From positions 28,221,306 to 28,285,305 of the forward strand of contig NC_068978.1 of the NCBI RefSeq assembly GCF_016808095.1: a DNA stretch of 64,000 nucleotides, given 5' to 3'. The stretch comes from Vigna angularis (Eukaryota > Streptophyta > Magnoliopsida > Fabales > Fabaceae). Positions within the stretch are counted from its first letter, which is position 1. Every line of letters starts with the position of its first letter. The notes below the pieces were generated by a model. The model did no database searches. It was not told the DNA's origin and worked only from the letters and a program-made list of their open reading frames with translations. Below are positions 1 through 12,581 of this stretch, piece by piece. The position numbers were made by a program, and so were the translations under genes.

Positions 1-840
1 GGTTATAAGGTGAGGTATTAACCTTATTTCTAGTCGATGTGAGACTTCCAACACACCCCCTTCATGCTGAGGTATAGACATCTTGTGCATGATAGTAGAA
101 ATTAGGTGGTCCGATAACAACCCGATAGCGTGTGGAATAAAAGAATAGAATGCCCACTTAGAACTCGCCATGATAGACTCTAACCTAGCTCTTATACCAT
201 ATTAGAAGAGGACTTTAAGCCTAACTCAACCCTACAAAACCGGCTTGTAGGGTGAGGTTTGCACCCACTTATAAACTATGAATTGGCCTTATCTATAGTT
301 GATGTGGGACTTCCAACACACCCCCTTCACGTCAAGGTATAGACATCTTGTGTGTACTATCGGACCACCCCATTAATTTCTACTCTCACGCACGAGATGT
401 TTATACCTCGACGTGAAGGGGGGGTGTTGGAAGTTCCACATCGACTAGAGATAAAGCCAAATTATAACATATAAGTGAGGTGCAAACCTCACCTTACAAG
501 CCAATTTTATGGGGATGAGTTAGGCTTAAAAACTCACTTTCTAATATGATATTAGAGTCATGGTTAAAAGCTAGCGATTATTGGGTGTTTATTGGGCATA
601 TTGTTCCACCCGCTATCGAGCAGGTATCGTGGGTGCAAACCTCACCCTACAACCCGGTTTTTTGGGGTTGAGTTAGACTTAAACCCATTTTCTAATATGG
701 TATCAAAGTCATGGTTAAAGTCTATCCTAGCGAGTATTATGTGGACATTTTTGTTTCCACAAGTGAGGTGCAAACCTCACCTTACAAGCCGGTTTTGTGG
801 TGATGAGTTAGGCTTAAAACCCACTTTCTAATAACCAAGA
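1..840. repeat. Dispersed legume repeat, several copies in both orientations
   Basis: Blocks sharing phrases such as 'gtgaggtttgcaccc', 'gacttccaacacaccccctt' and 'ggtatagacatcttgtg' recur at about 1-110, 190-360, 395-540, 600-690 and 760-835, some inverted relative to others. Sequence of this type, with 'aggcttaaaacccactttctaa', is scattered through legume genomes (recalled, not searched). No open frame of coding quality is present; the short frame at 592-831 lies inside the repeat. The block runs off the left edge of the window. Confidence 0.7.
240..503. repeat. Long inverted repeat (hairpin) inside the dispersed repeat
   Basis: The arm at about 240-352 is matched in reverse complement by about 392-503, including 'ggtgaggtttgcaccc' against 'ggtgcaaacctcacc' and 'caacacacccccttcac' against 'gtgaaggggggggtgttg'. 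The spacer is about 40 bp. The single-stranded form would fold into a hairpin of roughly 110 bp with mismatches. It may be a MITE-like fold-back unit or two inverted copies of the repeat. Confidence 0.65.
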
Positions 841-1439
841 AAGGCATTACAAATATTATGAACTTTCGTTTTCATTTTTTATTGGCTATAAATTGGTTGA
901 ACTTGTTCGTATTGTTAAACTTGTTTGTTGTTCATACACCATATATATCCAAACCTAGAGTAAAATTAAGAGTATATTCAAACGAACTTTAAATGACCTG
1001 AAAATTTATTTAAAATATCAAAAAGTCATGAGAATCCAAAATAAAATTAAATCAAAATTTAAGATCTAAGTATATAAAATAATTTTGTAAAGTTTGAAAA
1101 AAAAAACAAAATAAGTTGACGAAAAATAGATTTTTTTTTTAATTCGTTTATTTAGAAATTCAATTAAACTCAATTGATATAGCTCTCCTAGTCTGTCTAT
1201 TCTATTTAGATATACGTTTTTTTTACACAACACAAAAGTTATATTGCTTTTGTCATAACGAAATAATCTTCCGGAATGTAATTGTTTAATAATGCATTTT
1301 CAAAAACAGCTTTGAAAGTAGTTTTTCTGTACGCTTTTAAGATTTTCATGTGTTTGGTTATAAATTTGTTCTTATTCGTAAGTGAAGAGGGAGCAAAGTT
1401 TTTTAGGAGTATAAAAACAATTAGGTGAGCTTATATTTA
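841..1439. other. AT-rich intergenic DNA, nothing recognised
   Basis: No coding frame, RNA gene or repeat boundary was recognised. A short stretch at 890-935 ('ggttgaacttgttcg', 'gttaaacttgtttgttg') resembles the minisatellite inside the CACTA element near 13.8 kb. Confidence 0.5.
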
Positions 1440-1838
1440 AATTTAAATAGTAAAAAAATTGTAGCATCCAAAAAGAAAATAAACATTCCTCCAAATATAC
1501 AATTTTATATCGGAAACAAATATATTATTTCTTGTATGTAATATTTTAAACTTTAATTTTCTAAATCCCTAGAAATCTTATTGAGAATATATATATTTTA
1601 TTGTCTATATATCTTTGTACTATTTATTGCTTTTGGATTACTGTATTTTTTTTAATATTTTGTTTTCATCCTTGTAAGTCTTAAATGTTTCCCTCGAATC
1701 GCTTCACTTGAAGTGTTGATTCATTGGAATGAAACACAGACTACATATTTTATGTATGATATTTAATTTAACTAGTATCAAACTTAACTTTAAAACTAAA
1801 TAAATAAATAAATAAAACTAGTCTAAATTATATAATGG

Positions 1839-1887
<49 letters not shown>

Positions 1888-2170
1888 TCTTAATGAAATT
1901 GAATTAGTTAATTTTTTAAGTATCTCAATTATTTGAATTATTATAAACAAACATTCTATTTTTAAATTTATTTTTTAGTATAATAAGTTATGTTAAAGTT
2001 GTCATATTTAAGAATGATTTTATTTTTAAAAACTAAATTAATGTGATAACCTAATGTAAGTTTTTAATAATTTCCTTTTATATAAATTATTTAAGTTCAG
2101 TACCAATTTAGTTCAATTCAAATATTTCTAATATCCTTAACAGCATTAAAATTAGATTGGGGAATGCAAA
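1440..2170 (+). repeat. Diverged direct repeat, copy A
   Basis: This stretch aligns over most of its length, with many substitutions, to 7980-9970. Shared landmarks are 'aatatattatttcttgta', 'gttgattcatt(g/a)gaat', 'tttatgtatgatattta', 'aacaaacattctattt' and 'gttcaattcaaatattt'. Copy B carries extra sequence of about 1.2 kb. The type of repeat is unknown; it could be an old retroelement LTR pair or two dispersed copies. The two copies flank the flotillin gene. Confidence 0.65.
1842..1882. repeat. (TA)n microsatellite
   Basis: Uninterrupted TA dinucleotides of about 41 bp, present in copy A of the direct repeat and absent from copy B. Confidence 0.95.
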
Positions 2171-2593
2171 TTGGTTGTTATTTATAGATAAAATCTAAGG
2201 TTTTAAATTGAATCGCTAATTTTGGCTTCTTATATTTTCTTATCTTTCTCATTAACAAAACTAAACTCAACCACTAATAAAAGGATAAAAATAATTAGAT
2301 ACAAACATTAATTAGATAAAAAACATTCCTTCTCATTAACAAAAGCAAGCTTAACCATAATTAGATAAAAACATTGATGTGCTTTTCACATTATATAGAA
2401 AAGCTAACTAGACTGAGATGGTTTGGATCAATGTAAAAAGAATGAAAATAGAATAAAAGTAACAAGATTATCGATGAATGTATATGATCTATATATTGAA
2501 ATTGTTAAAAGAAGTTAAAACCAGAAAACTAAAACGAGTCTTATCTTATGACATACTATTATATCAAAGCAAAAAGAGGAAGGTTTAAGAAGT
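2171..2593. other. AT-rich 3' flank of the flotillin gene
   Basis: Sequence immediately downstream of the flotillin stop codon on the minus strand. It should contain the 3' UTR and poly(A) site, but no signal could be fixed with confidence. Confidence 0.5.
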
Positions 2594-4388
2594 TTAGTCT
2601 GATGAGAGGGTTCCCATCCAAGGGGGTGGCAGCATACCCGTTTGCTCATGCACTGTATTAAGCAAAGGTGGCAGCATTTTGTACACACCAGCTACATCCT
2701 TCATTCCAACACCACTATCACTTCCTTCTCCACCATTATTCCAAATACTAATCTTTGGGTGAAGTCCTCGAATTGCTTCTGCATTAGTCCTTGCAATATC
2801 TTGAAACATGCCACTATTTATCATCAAGTAGTCCCTTAGATTAGTGTAGTTGCCTCCCAATGCACCAAGAAGTGTGCTTAAGTATGCCCCTTGGGCTTGC
2901 CCCATTAACATAAGTCCCTCTGCCTCCTTTTTCTTTGCAAATAGCTCAGCCTCTGCTGCTTTTTGTTCTCTGAAATATTTTGCCTCTGCCATTGCTTTCT
3001 CTGCCTGTGCCTCTTTCTCCTTCTCAAACAATGTTGCTTCTGCCACTTTTTGTTGCCTGTACAACTCCCAGTTTGCCTCTTGTACCTAATTCTCAAACAA
3101 AAGAAACATTTACAAAATATTCACAACTCAACTTTAAACCTAACTCAATCTCACAAGACCAACTTCTAAAATAAAATTTACATCCATTTATATATTATAA
3201 ATTCACTTATTGTCTAATTGATGTAAAATTTTTAAGAAACTCCTTCATATCGAGTTATAAACATTATTTCGAGCATGAATTTAGACATTAAAAAATGTAT
3301 TTTAAATCTAACTCAATTTATAAAACTGATTTAAAGTGAAAATTCTTATATCAAAGTGAAAATTCTTATATGAAAGTATTCATGTAAGGTATGCTAAACT
3401 TATTTTTAAATTAAAAGTGGGGTTTGTAGCCTCATGAATGATGAAATGGAAATAAGCTAACCTTGGTTTCGTACTCAACATTTGCTTTGCTGAGGAACTC
3501 GGCTTTAAGCTTTTCTGTCCTTGTGAGAGCGTTCATCCTCTCTACCTCTCTCTGCAACTCAGCTTCCCTCATTGCCACTGCTTTTGTGGCCTCCACTTTC
3601 GCTACCTGCGCCGTCTTTTCCCACATAGCTTTTTTCTGCGCAAGGTCAGAATTAGCCTGTGCCACCTCCGCCTCTCTCTCATTTTCAAACACCTTCACCT
3701 CCGTCTTCACCTTTATCTCCTCCTTCACACCCTCTCCATTCCTCTGGGTCGATACTATCTTTGTCTCAGCATTGATCCTCGCAGCGTTCTGCTGCGTCTC
3801 CCCCTCTCTCATCTTGGCTCCAACCTCTCCCTTCATCTTTGCCTCTGCCACGTCAACCTTGGCTTGGTTGGCAGCCTCCATCTGAATCTTCTGACCCAAA
3901 TAAGAGAAGTACTCATGGCCAGGCACGTCCACCAATTGCTTCACGTTGGCGTTGTAGATGAAAAGCCCGAACTGGTTAAGCTCCAGCTGAACCTTATCAA
4001 ACACTTCCTGTTTAAAGGATTTGGTGCCTCTGAAAACATCCTCCATGGTCATGGATGCCGCAAGGACACGTGTCTCTCCCTCGATGATACCCTGGACTAG
4101 CTCGTTGACGTGGTTAGAGAGCTTGTCGTGGGAAGAGAGAAGTCTGGCGTATTTGAGAAGGCTGTCTGTGTCGTCGACTCTGGGACCAATGGTGAAGACA
4201 GCAGGGAGAATAAAAGGGAGCTTCTCCGAACTCATGGCTTGAACCTCAAAAGTATAGTTCACTGGAGAGAGCTCGAAGACGGTGCATGACTGGCCCGGGA
4301 AAACCCATGCTTTTTTTGCAAGCTTTATGTCTTTGATTCCAATCCCAGTGATCACAAGATATTCTGATGCCTTTGCTACTCTGTACAT
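2594..4388 (-). CDS. FLOT: Flotillin-like protein, two exons
   Basis: Exon 1 is 4388-3462 and exon 2 is 3085-2594. The 376 bp intron has GT at 3461-3460 and AG at 3087-3086, phase 0, and joins ..EYETK to [11 protein letters not shown]... The spliced product is 472 aa, normal for plant flotillin-like proteins. Residues about 1-190 form the SPFH/PHB domain, starting [15 protein letters not shown] with the FPGQSC motif near residue 30. Residues about 190-375 are an Ala/Glu/Lys-rich coiled coil ([36 protein letters not shown]) typical of flotillins. The C-terminus ends near [11 protein letters not shown]. There is no signal peptide or long hydrophobic segment, so peripheral membrane attachment is expected. 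Flotillins scaffold sterol-rich plasma-membrane microdomains and act in endocytosis; in Medicago some members are needed for rhizobial infection. The start is the first Met of the family N-terminus. The frame is intact and the gene looks functional. Which paralogue it is cannot be told here. Confidence 0.93.
3086..3461 (-). other. Flotillin intron carrying an old dispersed-repeat copy
   Basis: Positions about 3128-3310 match the repeat at 190-360 in order: 'ctaactcaatctcacaaga', 'acatccatttatata', 'attgatgtaaaattt', 'actccttcatatcgag'. The match is diverged, so the insertion is old. A second partial start ('aaatctaactcaattt') follows at 3302, and a 20 bp tandem duplication ('aagtgaaaattcttatat') lies at about 3335-3375. 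Confidence 0.65.
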
Positions 4389-4438
4389 GTTTATTCTTCT
4401 GTGATACTGATGCCTTTGCTACTCTGACACGTATGTTT
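4364..4438. repeat. Short duplication across the flotillin start codon
   Basis: A 20 bp block at 4364-4383 (codons 2-8 of the flotillin) is repeated exactly at 4407-4426, 43 bp upstream of it on the minus strand. The flank resembling 'aaacatgta' is also partly repeated but has lost the ATG. The 5' leader therefore holds a start-less copy of the first codons. Confidence 0.85.
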
Positions 4439-7400
4439 CAAACTTTCCTATAATAAATGCCATGCAATTAAGTTGAATCAAAATCATACTTGATTTGGTT
4501 CCTAGAGTGCATCAAATCATGTATGCATAAAGCAAAAACTTAAAAATGTATGCCATTTCATGTATAAAATTCCACCAATAACGTGAAGCCATAACCATCT
4601 TTCTTTTCATTTGTTGGACTCATTGTACATTCTCATTCAAGCATTGCATTCACACATTTATTTATTTATTTAAATCGGCCCCTATATGGAATTTATGTTG
4701 CACTCATTCGAACTCAAAAGTGAAAACACATCTATATATTTAAAGTGAAGACAAACACACTAGAGACTCTCCAAGTAACCAATGTAGCAGCTAGAAATAA
4801 ACAAAACAAAATAAACTCTCATACGCAAAAACTGAAAAACCACACACTAACACATAAGAAGAAAATAAAGGAACCCCTTCATATATGCATTTCAAAACGA
4901 AACTCATCAAAAGCGATTTTTTCTCTCCTATAAGTAGTACTGATACATAAATTACACAGTATTTCTTTCCTAACAAATCAAGCTTTGTAAACCCCAATTC
5001 ACGACGTCTCAAACAAACCGATTTAGTGTATAAATAAATATAAATCATTAACAATTTGTAAATAATACTTCAAAACTTTCAAATATCCTTGATCAAACTC
5101 GAAACAACGGTTTCAATCAAAATAAAGTATTAAACCGTTCAACAATTATATAAAAATCATGTGTTAAAAATAACTCCTATGAAAGGAAATCTCCAAACTC
5201 TCATTTTCTTCGTTGCTTAAGTGTTCACGGGATTATTTGCAATAACATTGGCTTTTGTATAACCACACGAGTCATACGATCGTTTGCAAGTAGAAAATAT
5301 ACATCAAATTATGTCAAGTCTTCATTATAATTGTATCACTACCAACAATCACCAATACATTATAAAAGACTACAATAACCCGTACCTATACCATATCCAC
5401 CACTATAAATCTATGTCAACTTCTACACTTTGTCATATATTCCGGTTTACCAAAACAAGACAATTCGAATAGTCATTCGCCACAACTTTGAATCTGTCTT
5501 CCCTACTCCCAAATGCCTCTTCTACCACCTTCATGAAAGGAGAGACTTGTCTCTTTACCACATCTCAAAATAAAAAAGATCTACTTTTCTATACTCTCCC
5601 GAAAGAAAAAGTGCCAACCGAGATCAAAATACTTAACCATAATAATCACATCCATGACCAAAACTATAAAAGTCAACCTAACATATCAAAGTTAAACTTA
5701 ATGCCTTCCACACCCCTACCTTTACCAATATACACATGACACTTCATGTACTCATCTTAGTGGGTCCCACATGGATCCACCACTAACCTTTCATTCACTT
5801 TATTCAAGTCTACCATTGCATGTGAATTTTTACTACATAGTTCTCACGAACACATGCCACAACCCAAACATAAATTTTCTAATTCCCGCGACCCAAAGTT
5901 TCCGAACGTCATCCTTCTATAACCCAACGTTCATTCAATCATCACATATAAGCACACCCAATCAGGCACCTTCAGGTAAGTCTTCACTCAGTACCTAAGC
6001 TATAAGAAACCTTCCATGTGTCCCTACTGTGCTAGCTACTATATGGAATTGTAAACCTACTTATTACAATTTAAAACATCATATGAATATAAGCAGTAAC
6101 ATAGATGAATATAGTTAGTCCTCTTACCTTTTAACCAGGTCTCTTCTTCTCCACTGATGCACACTACCAGTAGTCTTAAACGCGAAAAATAATCCTCCCC
6201 TCAACTCTTCTCCCGTGTTTATATCTCTCCAATAATCCCAACCCTAACTCTCTCTTCTATATATTCTCTTGTTTTCTAAACCGTCTTCCTAAATCTTCTT
6301 AAAAAATATCTCAGTCTGTTATATTTTTTTCTTTTATTATACCAAAAGATAAATATACAGTGTTTATATTTTATTAGAAAAGATATAAACAATATTCTTT
6401 AACTGCCCATTCCGTTTTCTGTTAAAAAAAACTTAAGAAATAAATCTCACCTTTCACCACGCACCAATAAAAGAGCAAACAGTCACCATGCAAAGATTTG
6501 ATCCACCTATGGTTCGAATCACTAAATATACCCACTCCTACAACCAATCACTATGCTATCTTCATTTCATTGATAAACAAACTCAAAACCTTTATACCAA
6601 TGCCTTATGGTCAACAAAACAATATTCAAATATATAAAAAAATAATTTATAAATTAATTTATTCTTCCAACAATGTTAACACTGAACCAATCTAACTTAT
6701 TTCTATTATTTTTTTCTATATCCCATTTTATTATTTTCCCATGTCTTTCAAACTTCATATATTTAACATTTTATAATAATATGATAAATACGTAATTACT
6801 ATTATATTTTTCACCAAATTTTTGTATCTCTAAATTTATCACTATTTTATCCAAAACAAAAATTATTCTATCAAATATATATTAAAACAAGTTATCACGA
6901 AAAAAATTGAAGTAAAATTCAATTTTTAAATATTTTTAATGATTTATAGAAAATAGAATCATGCCATGCTAGTATGATTTCAAAAAAGTCATCTAATGAC
7001 AAATACAACTCATCTCCAAAGTATAATTTTAACTCAATTTTTTTAGTCCCACATGGAAGAACAAAACTTGATTTTAACTCAACTTAATTAAATAGAAAAT
7101 ATTTCTATTCATTATGTCTCTATATTTGTATTTCATTAATATATTATTTTGTTAAAAGCTAATAATTTTAATTATATAAATAAAAAATTTCATATTTGTA
7201 TATTTTATTATAAAAATATAAATAAAATAAAATTGTTTTTAAATATTTATTTATATAAAAACAAAATAAACTAATAAAAAACTATATAATTAAAATAATT
7301 ATAAAATAATTACAACAAAGATATAATTGAAATTAAATAGAACTGGAAGTAAAATAATCAAGCACGATTTTTTTGACACTTATCTTTCTAAATTCAAGTC

Positions 7401-7979
7401 ATAAATAATATGTAATAAATATTAAATAATATATAATTTTTTTAAAACTATTTTTAAAAATTAATTATAAATGAATTAAATATCATTTTATATTTTATAA
7501 ATAAATAAAATATATATTCATTACATCACTAAAAATTATTTAATAATATATTTTTGGAAAATAAATTTAAATATTTTTCTTTTTGTTATATATAAATAAT
7601 TATGATATTTGTATATTGTAAATAATTAAATTTAAATTTCACTTTCAAATTTCATAAAATTTATCTATCCAAGGTAGCATTGAAAAAATTAGATTAGTTC
7701 GATAATAGAAATTAAAAATACTACAATAGAAATAGGAAATAGATATCAATATCATTTTATATCAGTTGTTGATTCTATTAATTAAATAGGAAATCTTTTA
7801 TATGTAGTATTTATCTATATCTATATTTCATTCATATATTATTTTATTAAAAGCTAATAATTTTAATTATATAATAAAATTTCATATTTGTATAATTATT
7901 ATAGAAAATATATAACAAAATTGAAATAAAATTATTGAAACATAATATTTTAATTATACTATTAAACTAAATAGTAAAG
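4439..7979. other. AT-rich intergenic DNA upstream of the flotillin gene
   Basis: No gene was recognised. Frames at 4745-4933, 5284-5472, 5488-5739, 5771-5998 and 6498-6695 are low-complexity and resemble no known protein. A TATA-like 'tttattatagg' on the minus strand near 4447-4457 could serve the flotillin promoter (weak). A segment at about 7120-7235 recurs with changes at about 7815-7910 ('gctaataattttaattatata'). Confidence 0.5.
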
Positions 7980-8131
7980 CAAAAAGTAGCATTTTTGCTA
8001 TAGTGTCCACGTTTCCGTAGACAAGTTCATCCAAAAAAGTAATAAATCCTGTAAATAATTTTTTATATTGGAAAGAAATATATTATTTCTTGTAAGGAGA
8101 TATTTTAAACCTTAATTTTCATGATCCTAAT

Positions 8132-8860
8132 TGTCTGAGACTGCGAACCGAAAATAAATGGGTTTAAGAAAATATTTTTGAAGTTATCACCATAATTTAT
8201 TTTGAAAAAACTATGGAAAACTATAAAATAAGACATGATCTATGAAACCTAGATTTTAGGTTTAGTAATCGGTTAGAAGGTATTAATATCCTAATGCGTC
8301 TGCTTTACCTTTAATTAAATGTATAATTTTTCAAAATATCTAATTTTCCCTAATAATAATATAAAGAAACTAACAAATTTTTTGTTTTATGAACCCGACA
8401 ATGATTGACCTTACTCTTACTTATATCCACTTATGATGCACAATAAGGGATCACCTACTTCTTTATCTAAGAGAGGTTTGTGAATTTGTTTGAAAATTAT
8501 TTTGGATTGTTTGAGATTTTTGAAAAGTAAACTCGACAAGGATTTGGTTTAATAATATTGACATTTTTTTTGGTTTAACAAAATTGACATTTTTTTTGGT
8601 TTTACAAATTTTGTATTTTTTTTATTTCAAGAATATGGTGGGAAAAAAGGAAAGTAACCGGCCATAGGCCGACAAGTACTTATACTACAAAATTTATGAT
8701 TTTAAAAAATATGTTATATGTGTGTAGTAAAATAATATTTTTAGAAAAACCATCAAAGTTCAATAAAAAGAGAAAAAGAAGGGTGCAAAGATGACATACT
8801 TTTCAGCTTTTGGTAGTCTACAAGTTCTTCCTTGGTAGTCTTTGTTGACAGAATCTCTAG
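8132..8860 (+). mobile_element. Degraded Ogre/Tat-type LTR fragment
   Basis: Positions 8140-8460 follow the 5' part of the intact LTR at 27319: 'ctatggaaaactataaaat', 'atcggttagaaggtatta', 'cctaatgcgtctgc', then 'gaacccgacaatgattgacc' for 'gggcccgacaaggattgacc'. The right limit is uncertain; 'gtctttgttgaca' at about 8838-8850 resembles the LTR end. No TSD was found. Confidence 0.6.
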
Positions 8861-8906
8861 CGTGAAAACTTATTTTTCTCTCACTCTTTCTATTTATTAT
8901 TTCTAT

Positions 8907-9001
8907 TTTTTCGTCTTCCTTTTCTATGACACGATGTGCATATTATTTGTAATGTTTTCGTCTTCCTTTTCTATGACACGATGTGCATATTATTTGTAAT
9001 G
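8907..9001. repeat. Two-copy tandem repeat, about 48 bp
   Basis: 'cgtcttccttttctatgaca' through 'tatttgtaatgtt' occurs twice in tandem with no difference seen. Confidence 0.9.
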
Positions 9002-10037
9002 TTATGATAATCTTGTCTTAATTATGAATTAATTGGAACAAAATAGAAAAAAAATGGTCTTGATTGGAAGAAAAATAAATCAAATAATATTCAAAACATT
9101 GATTATAATTATTGTGAGCAAATTTTGTCTATTTTTAAAATCATATTTTTCGCAGCTAAATATACTAATATATTATTTTAATTGTTGCTTATAATTATTC
9201 GCATAATATTAATTTAATTATTGTCATATTAAACATTCCTTCCAAAACTATTTTCTATGATGAATCATGTATTAAAGTTACTTTTTTTTAAGAAAATTTA
9301 TTTTATTATTTTCTTCTCTTTTTTATCTACTATTAACTATTATTTTTTTATTTTTTACTTTTATTTATTTATTTATTTAGACGAGGTGTTGACACTTACG
9401 ATTCTTACAAGGTTTATATATATTTTGTTGTTTATATTATGATTGTATTATTTATAGTTTTTGGTTACTAATTTTTTGTATATTATGTTTTGATTCTTGC
9501 AAGTCTTGAATGTTTTATCTTGTATTTCTCGGGTCACTCACGTTCTATCGTTGATTCATTAGAATCAAACACAGATTGAAGAACTTTTATGTATGATATT
9601 TAAGAGGACTAATATAATGACGTTAAATAGTATCCAACTTAAAAAATAAAAAAAAACTCTTCAAAATTATATCAAGGTTGAAATATTAAATTGAAGATAG
9701 ACAACTAATTTTTTAATTAAGTTGAATTAGCTTTTTTTTAAGTGTCTCGATAATTGGAATTATTATTAACAAACATTCTATTTTAAAATTTAGTTTTTTA
9801 ATATAATAAATTATGTTAAAATTGTCATATTTAAGATTTTATCTTCAAAAGCTAAATTAATATGATAATTTAATGTAATTTTTAATAATTTATCTTTTTA
9901 TACAAATTAATTGATATTAGTATAGTTTAATTCAATTCAAATATTTTTTATATCTTTAATAATATTAAATTTAAATATTCTGAAATAGGTCCTAGATAGT
10001 TAACCTATATCTATATTAGAAATAGATAAATAAGTAT

Positions 10038-12581
10038 TGTAACATCCCAAATTCTCACACTTGAAAATTTGTAAATTACGCATTGTAGCATTACATTTTT
10101 TTTTTTGCTCGAATTTCAACTATAAAACTATAACTTGAGTTCTTCTATCCCTCCCTTCCTTGACACTGAGTGAGACGACATTCCTTCATCTGCTCCCGTA
10201 TAACGAATTATATGATCATCGCACATACCCAAACACAAAAACACAAACAAGTAGGGTGAGCTAACATGCAACTAATCATTTATAAAACATGCATGCAAAC
10301 CTCACATAATAATTATGTCAGACATACTCATACCATCATACAACAATCACATCATACATACTCATCCATTACTTTGATACACATGGTAAAATGACATCAC
10401 AAGACTTGTTACTTTATACCCCGACTCGTCCGGACTAGAATGATTACCGAGCTATGGCGGGTCTTGCACTCGTGGTGACTTTATGGAACTTGGGCACTAC
10501 CGCACGACACTACCGCCTTGTGAAACTTGGGCATTACCGCCCGGTGAAACTTGGGCACTACTGCCCGGCCACAGTCATGAGGTTAATCCGTTATCACTCA
10601 CCTTGGATCATATGGAAGCACCTAAGACTAAGACCTCCTGCTACTCCTCACCACATGGTTCAATCCTCTCTACATGAGAAGAAAGACCATTGGAGTTTCA
10701 GGATGACCCCCAAAACTGAGCTACCATGTAATCATTCTATACACCCCCAAAACACCACCATGTCTCCTCTCCTTGAGGATCATGGAATTACGTATATGAA
10801 ACATACTGTCACTTTGAAACTTAACCCAAGACATGAATAACCAGATACCATCATATTATCACAGTGAATCCAACATATCTCATACATTCACATACTTCAC
10901 ACATAAATCACATCATACTATGCATTTCAAAAATTCCACTCTTCAAAATACAACTACACATACAATTTAAGAATATAATTATTCAAGATTTTTACTCAAT
11001 TCAAATAAATTTACTATTTCGTAAAAACATTACTCTTTACTCATATCATTAATTAAATATTTGAACCCATCAAACTAATTAAAAACATGTTTAGATCATG
11101 TGGTAAAAGTTTTAGTCCAATCCAACGATTAATAAGTTAGAACTCATAATTTATGTATAAATGGTTAAAAAACGGAAATTTGCAATATTTACAACACTGA
11201 GAAGATGAGAAATTAATATCTCTAAATCTGTAACTCCGGTTTTAAATCTCAAAGGTCCAAGTACTTATCTATGTGTTAGGAACTACATATTAAAATTTCA
11301 TATTGATCCAACGGTTAACTAGATAGATATTGAGGTTTTACCGAGGTAACTCAGGTGCAGAATTTTAAGTGATTTTCGGTTATACTCAAAATGAGGAACT
11401 AATTTCTCTAAGCACAGACAACTAATTACAAATCTGAAAAGTCAAGATGACTTAATATGTCTTATGAACTACATACTAAAGTTTGAGCTCAATCTAACGG
11501 TTAAATTAGTCATAATCTATATTTTACCGAGAGGACTCAGTAACAGAACTACAGGGGTAATTAATTTACGCAATCATGCAGAATTTATTTCTCTAAGTAC
11601 AGACTTCTAATTATAAATCCAAACGGTCAAAGTGAATAAATATGTCTTAGGATTAATATATTAAAATTTTAGCTAAATCCAACGGTCCAAATAATTATAA
11701 GAAAAGTTTTACTACAGTAACTCGAAAATAGGAAAATTATAATCATGAAGACTAAATTTATACAAGTGAATAGATAACTACCATTACCAAAATTTTAACA
11801 TGTTCATAACTCATATTCACTACCATAACATGGATAAAAATCATATATAAGAAAGGTTAGCTCCCCTACCTCAATTCCAGATTTAATCTCGTGCTTAGAA
11901 ATCGTTCCCCGAAAACTTTCAGAATTTTCCCTTTTGCAACTAGAATTTCCTCCAACTCTCTTCTCTCAAAATTTTTCTAAATTTTTGGTGCAAGTTTTAG
12001 CCTTCCCCATCCTTGCTATTTATAGTCCAAAATTTTACTATTCATCATTTTTTTAATATTATTTATTATTTTAATTTCACCACTTTTATACAAGTGAATA
12101 GATAACTACCATTACCAAAATTTTAACATGTTCATAACTCATATTCACTACCATAACATGGATAAAAATCATATATAAGAAAGGTTAGCTCCCCTACCTC
12201 AATTCCAGATTTAATCTCGTGCTTAGAAATCGTTCTCCGAAAACTTCCAGAATTTTCCCTTTTGCAACTAGAATTTCCTCCAACTCTCTTCTCTCAAAAT
12301 TTTTCTAAATTTTTGGTGCAAGTTTTAGCCTTCCCCATCCTTGCTATTTATAGTCCAAAATTTTACTATTCATCATTTTTTTAATATTATTTATTATTTT
12401 AATTTCACCACTTACATAATGGATTTATAATGGAGTCATAATGGATTCCTTATAATTATGACTTTAATTATGAATGTTTTCTCCATTATCAATATTTTAA
12501 TTTTTTTTTATTAACTATTACCACTAATAATAAAATTGTTACTATTAAGGTAAATATTTATTTTTTTTTATGGATTTTACA
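10038..12581. mobile_element. Solo LTR, about 2.5 kb family, copy 1
   Basis: Begins TGTAACATCCC and ends ..TTTTACA, flanked by the 5-bp TSD 'agtat' (10033-10037 and 12582-12586). It shares starts, ends and internal landmarks with three other full copies in this window: 'gtgagctaacatg', 'tcttgcactcgtgg', 'gttagctcccctacctc'. There is no internal retrotransposon region, so it is a solo LTR left by recombination. Many plant gypsy LTRs end in GGGATGTTACA, so the sense strand is probably minus here (inference). The frame at 10454-10840 is a chance frame. Confidence 0.8.
11761..12415. repeat. 328 bp tandem duplication inside solo LTR copy 1
   Basis: 11761-12088 is repeated at 12089-12415 with only one or two differences seen (for example 'cgttccccg' against 'cgttctccg'). 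It is a recent duplication of the part that holds the 'ttagctcccctacctc' block. Confidence 0.95.

Larger units (their letters stand above)
7980..9970 (+). repeat. Diverged direct repeat, copy B, interrupted
   Basis: About 7980-8130 and about 9400-9970 align to 1440-2170. The interruption contains an Ogre/Tat-like fragment and AT-rich filler. The outer part ends at 'caaatattttttatatc' near 9950. Confidence 0.65.

Noticed and set aside
3463..4242. Plus-strand frames over flotillin exon 1
   Set aside because: Antisense shadows of the flotillin coding sequence.
10454..10840. 128-codon frame as a gene
   Set aside because: Lies inside solo LTR copy 1 and includes short repeats (HYRLVKLGHYRPVKLGHY); no family match.
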